Shown one piece after another: positions 1 to 5,381 of a stretch of DNA of 13,266 nt (positions within the stretch are counted from its first letter, which is position 1; every line of letters begins with the position of its first letter). A model generated the notes under the pieces. The model did no database searches. It saw only the letters and a list, made by a program, of their open reading frames with translations, and was not told the DNA's origin. This DNA comes from CADCSY01 sp038255685 (lineage in GTDB: Bacteria > Actinomycetota > Acidimicrobiia > Acidimicrobiales > CADCSY01), in the NCBI GenBank assembly GCA_038255685.1, contig JBBSLC010000085.1, positions 1 through 13,266 on the forward strand, read 5' to 3'. Made by a program: the position numbers and the translations under genes.

Positions 1-52
1 GACGCCGACGACAGGGTCGGAACCGATGTCACCAACAGGCGCTGCGCGCCGC

Positions 53-58
53 GGGAGG
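53..58 (+). promoter_or_regulatory. Ribosome binding site of the ferredoxin gene
   Basis: GGGAGG lies 9 bases before the ATG at 68. It favours that start over the in-frame ATG at 26, which has no comparable site and would add 14 residues unlike the family's N-terminus. Confidence 0.7.
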
Positions 59-67
59 CTGCTCCAC

Positions 68-301
68 ATGAAGGTCTGGATCGACCAGGATCTCTGCACC
101 GGCGACGGTCTCTGCGAGGAGATCGCACCCGACGTGTTCACACTCCTCGACGATGGGCTCGCCTACGTCAAGGAGGGCTCGAAGGTGTACTCCGACCCGG
201 GCGGTGCCGAGGGCATGGCCAACTTCGACGACAAGCACATCGACGCCGTCGTCGAGTCCGCCGAGGAGTGCCCCGGCGAGTGCATCTTCATCGAGCCGTA
301 G
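68..301 (+). CDS. Small single-cluster ferredoxin (CxxDxxC type)
   Basis: A 77-residue acidic ferredoxin that carries one iron-sulfur cluster and passes single electrons between redox enzymes in the cytoplasm. Its cluster ligands are Cys10, Cys16 and Cys68 (in a Cys-Pro turn), with Asp13 where four-cysteine ferredoxins have the second Cys of CxxCxxC. An extra cysteine, Cys72, follows in the CPGEC motif near the C-terminus. Actinobacterial relatives usually hold a 3Fe-4S cluster and often serve cytochrome P450s or related oxygenases, but no partner gene lies in the window. The start at 68 is chosen for its ribosome binding site and because the product then begins directly at the first beta strand. 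No TANNNT hexamer sits at the leaderless distance, so the gene may be a downstream member of an operon entering from the left. The family is secure. The cluster type and partner are not. Confidence 0.93.
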   Translation: MKVWIDQDLCTGDGLCEEIAPDVFTLLDDGLAYVKEGSKVYSDPGGAEGMANFDDKHIDAVVESAEECPGECIFIEP

Positions 302-349
302 GACCCTGACGGCTCATCGCTGCGCCCGCCGCCCTCCGGCGAGCAGGGG

Positions 350-1510
350 CTAGGTGAGGCAGGGGCCGGTGTCGACGTCGTTGCCCCGTGGGGCACCGAG
401 TGCGGCGCCGAGCTCCTCCACGGCGAGCGCGTACGCCGTCCCGGGCTGGTCAGGGGCGATCGCGAAGGCGACGCCGACCACGTTCCCTCCGGGGTCGACG
501 ACAGGAGCACCTGAGTCCCCCGGGGCGAGCTCGCTCGCCAGGACGAGCACTTGGCGCCGGGTGTCACGAAGCCCGTAGAGATCCCGGCCGAGCGCCTCGA
601 CCTCCTCGCGGACCGCGAAGGGCGAGATGTCGAGCGGGCCACCGCCGGGGTAGCCGAAGACCGCCCCCGTCCCGCCGACCTCGATGTCGCCGATCGGGAG
701 CGGTGGGGCGCCCACGTCGGGGACGGCGAGCACGGCGAGGTCACGGTCCGGGTCGAAGACCAGCACCGAGGCCGTCGCACGTGAGCCGTCCGGTCGGATG
801 ACCTCGGTGACGTCCTCGCCCGCGACGACGTGGGCGTTCGTCACCACGATCCCGTCCTGGGCGACGAAGCCGCTCCCCTCTTGGATGCGGCTGCACGCCT
901 GACCCTCGATCTTGACCGTCGAGGCCACGACGGCCGCCGCGACCTCGGGGCTGAGGCCCGACGCGGCTGGCGGCGGGCCGACGTCGGGTGCAGGTCGGAG
1001 GGCCGAGAACACCTCGGGGAACTGGTTCTCCCCGACGAGGCGACGCAGGGTCTGCAAGGTGTCCGGAGGCGGTGGGGTGCGCTCGTCGATCGCCCGGGCG
1101 ATCACCGAGCCGCGAGCCAGGCGCGCTGCGGTCCCCGGCACGCTCGCCATCGTCGGCACGAGCAGCCAGATGGCGACGAGCAGCCCGAGCACCCCCGCGG
1201 CTGCACCGCCGAAGCGGTCGACGGGTCGGCCGGACATCGGGAGCGCGAGGTGCGCCTTCGCGCCGATCACGAGGCCGAGCGCCTGGCCGACGAACGCGCC
1301 GCCGAGCAGCGCGCCGGCGGCCACCAGGAGGCGCCCCGTCGGCTCGGCGTCCTGGAACCGCTCGATGATCGCCGGCAGGATGCGCGCTGCGACGACGAGG
1401 CCGAGCACCATGCCCGCCCACGAGGCCGCCCGGGCGAGGAGGCCCAACCGGTACCCGCCGATCCCTGCGGACACGGCCAGCACGATGATGACTGCGTCGA
1501 AGAGGTTCAC
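350..1510 (-). CDS. marP: MarP-like membrane-anchored serine protease (CvpA-type membrane domain plus trypsin-like domain)
   Basis: A 386-residue protein resembling mycobacterial MarP (Rv3671c, 397 aa), a periplasmic protease needed for acid and oxidative stress resistance. Residues 1-120 hold about four hydrophobic segments (roughly 4-20, 30-47, 61-84 and 103-120), like the CvpA domain. A proline-rich linker follows at about 145-185. The chymotrypsin-fold domain shows His227 (in TNAHVV), Asp257 (in DRDLAVL) and Ser333 (in GDSGAP) as the likely catalytic triad. Cys206 and Cys384 match the positions of the disulfide that clamps the MarP active site, so the protease domain should lie outside the membrane. 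The start is GTG, overlapping the trmI stop by 4 bases (GTGA), and the gene closes a six-gene unit. The MarP name rests on architecture and residue positions. Another CvpA/S1C-family protease is the alternative. Confidence 0.88.
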   Translation of the reverse strand: MNLFDAVIIVLAVSAGIGGYRLGLLARAASWAGMVLGLVVAARILPAIIERFQDAEPTGRLLVAAGALLGGAFVGQALGLVIGAKAHLALPMSGRPVDRFGGAAAGVLGLLVAIWLLVPTMASVPGTAARLARGSVIARAIDERTPPPPDTLQTLRRLVGENQFPEVFSALRPAPDVGPPPAASGLSPEVAAAVVASTVKIEGQACSRIQEGSGFVAQDGIVVTNAHVVAGEDVTEVIRPDGSRATASVLVFDPDRDLAVLAVPDVGAPPLPIGDIEVGGTGAVFGYPGGGPLDISPFAVREEVEALGRDLYGLRDTRRQVLVLASELAPGDSGAPVVDPGGNVVGVAFAIAPDQPGTAYALAVEELGAALGAPRGNDVDTGPCLT

Positions 1511-2319
1511 GATCGGAGTCGCGCCGCCTTGAGGCCGCCGGGCACCGGGCCGAGCAGCCGAGCCATCGTGAGGAAGCCGGTGTGGGCGACCATGCGGTGG
1601 TCGGGCCGCACTGCTTGTCCTTCGACATGCCAGGTCCGACGGAGGAACTCGACGGTCTCAGCCAGCTCGAAGCCGCTGTCGATGAACGCCTCTCGCAGCT
1701 GCACGGCCTGGGTGATCGACGGGTTGTAGGCGAGCAGGGTCCCGCCACCGCGCAGTGCCTCCACGGCGTGGGGAACGACCCGCCATGGCTCGGGCAGGTC
1801 GAGCACGACGGCGTCGAGGCCCTCCTCGTCGATGCCGTCGTAGACGTCGCGCACCTCGACCCGGTAGCGCGCTTCGGCGGCTTCAGCACCGACGAAGGTC
1901 GAGACGTTCTCACGCGCTCGCGCTGCGAAGTCGTCGCGGACCTCGTAGCCGACGACGTGGGCGCCGGCCCGGACCATCGTCATCGAGAGCGCCCCGCTCC
2001 CCACGCCGGCCTCGAGGACCCGGACACCGGGGTGGATGTCGGCCATGATCAGGATCGGGCCGAGGTCCTTCGGATAGATGACCTGCGCCCCACGGGGCAT
2101 GCGGAACACGAAGTCGCTGATGCTGGGTCGCATCGCGGTGTAGCGCGCCCCGCCCGTCGAACGAACCGTCGTGCCCTCCTCCTGGCCGATGAGGTCGGCG
2201 TGGGGGAACAGGCCGGCGTGGGTGTGGAACTCGGCACCGTCGACGAGCGTGACGAGGTATTGACGCCCCTTGGCGTCGACGATGATCACCTTCTCGCCGA
2301 CCGTGAACGGTCGGGTCAT
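1507..2319 (-). CDS. trmI: tRNA (adenine58-N1)-methyltransferase TrmI
   Basis: A 270-residue class I SAM-dependent methyltransferase that forms m1A58 in the T-loop of tRNA. Residues 1-60 make the small N-terminal beta domain typical of TrmI. The SAM-binding glycine loop is LEAGVGSGALS at 102-112. The conserved DLPEPW at 174-179 supplies the likely substrate-side Asp, and NPSITQ follows at 199-204. Length matches bacterial TrmI, which works as a homotetramer. The frame stays open upstream to 2730, but the family N-terminus begins at the ATG at 2319, which overlaps the previous stop as ATGA. That overlap also implies translational coupling. The downstream gene overlaps by 4 bases. In many actinobacteria trmI sits near proteasome genes. 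Here it lies between small membrane proteins and a MarP-like protease. Confidence 0.95.
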   Translation of the reverse strand: MTRPFTVGEKVIIVDAKGRQYLVTLVDGAEFHTHAGLFPHADLIGQEEGTTVRSTGGARYTAMRPSISDFVFRMPRGAQVIYPKDLGPILIMADIHPGVRVLEAGVGSGALSMTMVRAGAHVVGYEVRDDFAARARENVSTFVGAEAAEARYRVEVRDVYDGIDEEGLDAVVLDLPEPWRVVPHAVEALRGGGTLLAYNPSITQAVQLREAFIDSGFELAETVEFLRRTWHVEGQAVRPDHRMVAHTGFLTMARLLGPVPGGLKAARLRS

Positions 2320-2522
2320 CGGCGCTTCGACACCTCGGGGAGGTGACGGATCTCGAGGGTCTCGCCCGGTCGCAGCACCTCGGCGTAGACGACCTTGGGC
2401 TCCTTGCCCCGACCGCGCTGGAGGAGCCGGAGTGACCAACCGAGGACGGCGACCGCCGTCCACGCACGTGACCCGCCGAGGACGCCCCTCGTCATGCCGT
2501 ACCTGGTGAGGAAGCGGATCAT
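2316..2522 (-). CDS. Hypothetical 68-aa protein with one hydrophobic segment
   Basis: I cannot assign a named family. The 68-residue product is basic. It has a moderately hydrophobic stretch at about residues 18-34 (from SRAWTAVAVLG onward) and then a basic patch. The C-terminal part around VVYAEVLRPGETLEIRHL reads like two short beta strands. It could be a small membrane-associated protein, with the C-terminal strands facing the cytoplasm. The start ATG shares one base with the preceding stop (TGATG), and its own stop overlaps the trmI start as ATGA. Such overlaps on both sides make this a real gene despite its size. The pattern recalls small proteins I associate with Acidimicrobiia genomes, but that is memory and not a search result. 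Confidence 0.75.
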   Translation of the reverse strand: MIRFLTRYGMTRGVLGGSRAWTAVAVLGWSLRLLQRGRGKEPKVVYAEVLRPGETLEIRHLPEVSKRR

Positions 2523-2740
2523 CAGACCCGCCGCACCTCGACGACCGTCGTGCGCTTCTTCCCCTTCCGGCGCCCGAAGAGGTAGACGCCGGCGAGGATC
2601 GCGACGGCGGCGACCGCACCGACGACCATGACCCCGCCCTTCGCCTTCTCGCCCACGCTGTCCACCTCGCCGCGCAGCTCGCGCAGCTTGGCCTCGATGT
2701 CGTCACGGGTGACGGTTCCGGTGCTCGCACGTGACGTCAT
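2522..2740 (-). CDS. Small single-pass membrane protein, 72 aa, with coiled-coil N-terminus
   Basis: The 72-residue product starts with a charged, heptad-like helix at about residues 11-32 (DDIEAKLRELRGEV). One transmembrane segment follows at about 35-54, then a strongly basic tail (RRKGKKR). This should place the tail in the cytoplasm. It resembles small actinobacterial membrane proteins, such as DUF3618-type proteins, that sit next to holin-like genes, though I cannot confirm family membership. The frame is open upstream to 2842. The ATG at 2740 is preferred because a GGAAGG site lies about 7 bases before it and because it overlaps the upstream stop as ATGA. It shares one base with the next gene. 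No catalytic residues are apparent, so a scaffolding or membrane-organising role is only a guess. Confidence 0.8.
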   Translation of the reverse strand: MTSRASTGTVTRDDIEAKLRELRGEVDSVGEKAKGGVMVVGAVAAVAILAGVYLFGRRKGKKRTTVVEVRRV

Positions 2741-3078
2741 CGGGTGGCCTTCCCTGCGCTGGAGGTGCGCTTGCGGGTGGCGGCGAGGCAGGCGGCGATG
2801 AGGATCGCGACGCCGACCACGGTGAGCAGGTACGGCGCCCACGACCAGCTGCCGTCGAACGTCGTGCCCGTCTCGGTCTGCAGCGCTCGCAGCGCCGCCA
2901 GCGTGAGCAGGACGAGGCCGACCGAGAGGATCAGCGACCCGCCGACGCCGAGGGCGATCGACCGGCCGAGTCCTTTGAGCGGGCCGATCGTCTCCTGCTT
3001 GGCGTAGGTGCGGATCAGCTCCCAGAGGTCGCTCACCATGGTCGGGAGCGACGCATCGCCACGGGCTTGGTCTGGCAC
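2737..3078 (-). CDS. Holin-like small membrane protein (actinobacterial phage holin superfamily III type)
   Basis: A 113-residue product if started at the GTG at 3078. A short amphipathic start (LWELIRTYAKQE) leads to a first transmembrane segment (about residues 43-65 in the long form), a polar loop and a second segment (about 84-104), with a basic C-terminus. The two-helix pattern and neighbourhood resemble chromosomal proteins labelled phage holin family in actinobacteria, which are not lysis genes. The GTG has GAGGAA a few bases upstream (3083-3088). The in-frame ATG at 3039 would give 100 residues and has no ribosome binding site, although the conserved part begins near it. The stop overlaps the next start as ATGA. 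Probable role: membrane or envelope housekeeping with its two small neighbours, by inference only. Confidence 0.75.
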   Translation of the reverse strand: MPDQARGDASLPTMVSDLWELIRTYAKQETIGPLKGLGRSIALGVGGSLILSVGLVLLTLAALRALQTETGTTFDGSWSWAPYLLTVVGVAILIAACLAATRKRTSSAGKATR

Positions 3079-3082
3079 GGTG

Positions 3083-3088
3083 TTCCTC
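3083..3088 (-). promoter_or_regulatory. Ribosome binding site deciding the GTG start of the holin-like gene
   Basis: GAGGAA on the minus strand ends 4 bases before the GTG at 3078 (6 bases from its GAGG core). The alternative ATG at 3039 has no purine-rich site, so this motif is the main reason for the longer start. Confidence 0.55.
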
Positions 3089-3112
3089 GGGGTCGCTTGC
3101 GGGCGCACCTTC

Positions 3113-3736
3113 CTATCCCCCTGCAAGGCGCGTCGCAAGCACCGAGCCCTCGTCGTCGAGCAGCGAAGCGAGCTGGCGGAGGCGTTGCTCGGGTGACTCG
3201 GCGGCCAGGAGGGCCTGGCGGTCGAGCGGGCCGATGGGCGCGAGGGCCGCCATCTCATAGCCGGCCGCCACCGGATCGGCCTCGTCGAGGGCGACGGTGG
3301 CCGGCGCGACGGCCTCTCCGAGCTCGGACGCCATGGCGAGCACGCGTCGGAACCTCGGCACCACGGAGGCCAGCAGCTCGCCAGCCTCGGGGGTGGCGGG
3401 AACGTCAGGCCAGTCACGCACCTCTGCTCGTGGGTACGGCGCGTCTGGCAGCCACCTGTCGATGCGGATGCGACGGACGCCGACGGTGCCGATGGCGCGT
3501 CGACCGTCCTCGAGCTCGACCGCCTCGATGATGCGTGCCATGCACCCGATCGACGAGCGCTGGTCGCCACCGCCCACCTCGCTCCCACGCTCGATGAGCG
3601 CCACGCCGAACTCCGACGACCCCTCGAGGCAGGCATCGACGAGGGCGAGGTAGCGGGGTTCGAAGACGTGCAGCGGGAGGTACGCACCTGGCACGAGGAC
3701 CGTCCCGAGCGGGAACATGGCCACGTCGTCTCCCAC
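3113..3736 (-). CDS. Lon N-terminal (LON substrate-binding) domain protein
   Basis: A 207-residue stand-alone LON domain protein. The start region (MFPLGTVLVPGAYLPLHVFEPRY, beginning at residue 7) is the hallmark of this domain, with conserved Pro, His and Glu-Pro-Arg-Tyr positions. The second half is mostly helical. There is no AAA+ ATPase or Ser/Lys protease part, so it is not Lon itself. Such proteins are thought to bind peptides or substrates, and their true role in bacteria is poorly known. The GTG start is preferred because a TAGGAT hexamer ends 6 bases before it, giving a leaderless start. An ATG at 3718 is the alternative. It is the first gene of the minus-strand unit that runs to the MarP-like protease, 34 bases before the holin-like gene. 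Confidence 0.9.
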   Translation of the reverse strand: MGDDVAMFPLGTVLVPGAYLPLHVFEPRYLALVDACLEGSSEFGVALIERGSEVGGGDQRSSIGCMARIIEAVELEDGRRAIGTVGVRRIRIDRWLPDAPYPRAEVRDWPDVPATPEAGELLASVVPRFRRVLAMASELGEAVAPATVALDEADPVAAGYEMAALAPIGPLDRQALLAAESPEQRLRQLASLLDDEGSVLATRLAGG

Positions 3737-3742
3737 CTCGGG

Positions 3743-3748
3743 ATCCTA
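3743..3748 (-). promoter_or_regulatory. -10 hexamer of a leaderless promoter for the six-gene unit
   Basis: TAGGAT fits the actinobacterial TANNNT -10 pattern and ends 6 bases before the GTG at 3736, placing the transcription start at or next to the first codon. No good -35 is visible at 16-19 bases. The promoter lies in the 76-base gap behind the upstream carboxypeptidase gene, so read-through from that gene is also possible. Confidence 0.6.
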
Positions 3749-3812
3749 CGGCGCGGTCTCGGAACGGGCGGGTCAGCGGGACGACGTGCAAACCCCTGCC
3801 GCCACCGGATCG

Positions 3813-5228
3813 TCAGGGAGGTGGGAGCAACCCCGGCCACGCTCTCGGCCCGAGCTCGGCGATGTCGGGGACGTCGGGGTAGGCGACGAGCAGGTCGGCC
3901 ACCGCCGACTGGAAGGGGGTCGGATCTGCTCGCAGGGCCAGCCCGTTGAGGATGAAGGCGAAGGTCAGCTCCCCCTCGTTCCGCGTGTCGGCGTAGCCGG
4001 CGAGGCCAGCGATGTTGTTCAGCGACCCGGTCTTGGCCCGGAGCCGACCGCTGACCGGCGAGTCGAGGAAGCGCCGTGCGAGCGTCCCGGTCACCCCAGC
4101 GACAGCGAGCCCCCCTTCGAGCTCCCCGCCGGCGTCGACCTGGACGAGCAGCTCGTGCAGGAGGCCACAGGTGACCTGGTTGCCTCGGTCGAGACCGGAG
4201 CCGTCGACCACGTCGATCCCCGCCATCGGGAGGCCGAGCTCGGCAAGCGTCGCCTCGGCGACCGCGGCCCCCGCAGCCGTGGACCCGTTGCCGGCGACGC
4301 GGTGGCCGACCTCCTTGAGCAGCAGCTCCGCGGTGCCGTTGTCGCTCTCCCGCAGCATCTGGCCGACCAGCTCGAGCACGGGCGGCGAGTCGATGCCGGT
4401 CACCTCGTCGTCGACGGCCGGCGGAGCGACGCCGAATGACGGCTCGCCCACCACCTCGACGCCCTGGGACCGGAGGAGGAAGGTCAACAGGGCCGCTGCG
4501 CCCGTCGCGGGGTCGGGGTACGGCTCCGGGTTGCCGGTGAAGCGGGCGAAGCCGTCGTTGACGGTCAGCGCGCTGAGGGGCCCGATCTCGTGCTGTGCGC
4601 GGTAGCGATCCGGCCACGACGGGACGTAGCGCACCGTGTCGTACCGGGACTCGTCTCCGATCACCCTGCCCTGCACCGACCGGACGCCAGCGGCCACGAT
4701 CCGCTCGGCGAGCGCTTCGATCGACGTGAGCAGCGCCGGCTGGCGCTGGAACGAGTCGGCCCACGCCTGCGTGCCGAGGACGGGGTCCCCACCCCCGATC
4801 AGCCACAGGTCGCCGGCGACGACACCGTCGACGACCGGCGCCTCCGTCCGCACGCTCGTCCGCAGCGATTCGGACGCCTCGAGGTGGGTGAGCACGGTCG
4901 CGGCGGTGATCAGCTTGAGCGTGGAGGCAGGGACCACAGGCAGGTCCTCTGCCGACGCGAACAACGTGCGGTTCCCTTCGCTGACCTCGAGGCAGGACGG
5001 CTGCGGGGTCGTCGCCATCAGCTCGTCGAGGCCCACGGCGAGGCGACGCTCCCCCACGGGGGCCGCCAGCAGCAGTGGCACCCGTCGGGCCGTGAGCACC
5101 GGTGCTGACTGCGGTGGCCCGATCGAGCTGATCGGTGCGCCCGAGGCGGGGGGGACGGAACGGACACCGAGCGCACCTGCGGCGAGGGCGGTGACGAGGA
5201 GGATCGCCGGCAAGAGGAGACGGCGCAC
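3813..5228 (-). CDS. dacB: D-alanyl-D-alanine carboxypeptidase/endopeptidase, PBP4 family (peptidase S13)
   Basis: A low-molecular-weight penicillin-binding protein that trims D-Ala from peptidoglycan stem peptides or cuts cross-links outside the membrane. Numbering from the GTG at 5228 (471 aa), the N-terminus starts with two Arg, followed by a hydrophobic signal segment at about 4-22 and a Pro/Ser-rich stretch. The three active-site motifs are all present: STLK (Ser102, Lys105), SDN (295-297) and KTG (399-401). The PBP4 inserted domains lie between the first two. Longer starts exist at GTG 5270 and ATG 5255. I prefer 5228 because it gives a compact signal peptide and has TAACCT 8 bases upstream. 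The gene diverges from the choice-of-anchor I gene. Family is secure; which reaction dominates cannot be told. Confidence 0.92.
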   Translation of the reverse strand: MRRLLLPAILLVTALAAGALGVRSVPPASGAPISSIGPPQSAPVLTARRVPLLLAAPVGERRLAVGLDELMATTPQPSCLEVSEGNRTLFASAEDLPVVPASTLKLITAATVLTHLEASESLRTSVRTEAPVVDGVVAGDLWLIGGGDPVLGTQAWADSFQRQPALLTSIEALAERIVAAGVRSVQGRVIGDESRYDTVRYVPSWPDRYRAQHEIGPLSALTVNDGFARFTGNPEPYPDPATGAAALLTFLLRSQGVEVVGEPSFGVAPPAVDDEVTGIDSPPVLELVGQMLRESDNGTAELLLKEVGHRVAGNGSTAAGAAVAEATLAELGLPMAGIDVVDGSGLDRGNQVTCGLLHELLVQVDAGGELEGGLAVAGVTGTLARRFLDSPVSGRLRAKTGSLNNIAGLAGYADTRNEGELTFAFILNGLALRADPTPFQSAVADLLVAYPDVPDIAELGPRAWPGLLPPP

Positions 5229-5236
5229 GCTGGCCG

Positions 5237-5242
5237 AGGTTA
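5237..5242 (-). promoter_or_regulatory. Possible -10 hexamer of the dacB leaderless promoter
   Basis: TAACCT fits TANNNT and ends 8 bases before the GTG at 5228. The call depends on that start being right. If translation begins at 5255 or 5270 this motif lies inside the gene and is chance. Confidence 0.35.
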
Positions 5243-5319
5243 CGGGGACGCCCATCCGAGGTGGTGGCACCCGCCGTCGACGCCGCTGCGTGCGGGCGTG
5301 CCCCCACCCAGGTCACACC

Positions 5320-5363
5320 GTTCGTCAACCGTTCACCTGTGAGTCGTCCAGGGTTCGGATCGG
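5320..5363 (+). promoter_or_regulatory. Candidate PHO box: four tandem 11-base direct repeat units
   Basis: Four adjoining 11-base units begin at 5320, 5331, 5342 and 5353. Against the Streptomyces PhoP unit consensus as I recall it, G(G/T)TCAYYYR(G/C)G, they match at 8, 10, 9 and 7 of 11 positions. The best unit is GTTCACCTGTG at 5331-5341. The array ends 5 bases before a -10 hexamer and covers the -35 region, as expected for a response regulator that activates transcription. The fourth unit is weak and may not be bound. By position the site should serve the plus-strand secreted protein gene. An effect on divergent dacB is possible. Confidence 0.6.
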
Positions 5364-5368
5364 ATTCC

Positions 5369-5374
5369 TAGGTT
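5369..5374 (+). promoter_or_regulatory. -10 hexamer of the leaderless promoter for the choice-of-anchor I gene
   Basis: TAGGTT ends 7 bases before the ATG at 5382, so transcription would begin at about the A of the start codon. No Shine-Dalgarno sequence precedes the ATG, which fits a leaderless mRNA. Confidence 0.65.
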
Positions 5375-5381
5375 CCGTTGC

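Noticed and set aside
302..349. Terminator between the convergent ferredoxin and MarP-like genes
   Set aside because: No stem of useful length or T-run could be seen in the 48-base gap.
2320..2730. A longer TrmI start at 2730
   Set aside because: The extra 137 residues would lie over two small genes that have exact overlap junctions, and they do not resemble the TrmI N-terminus.
2737..3078. Holin-like gene as evidence of a prophage
   Set aside because: No endolysin, structural or integrase gene is nearby. The gene lies in a housekeeping operon, and such chromosomal proteins are common in actinobacteria.
2737..5328. Long minus-strand open frame of 863 codons across the LON and dacB genes
   Set aside because: Its Arg/Pro/Gly-rich translation is the usual shadow of high-GC genes. 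It overlaps two clear genes in other frames. Only its last part, after the GTG at 3078, is a real gene.
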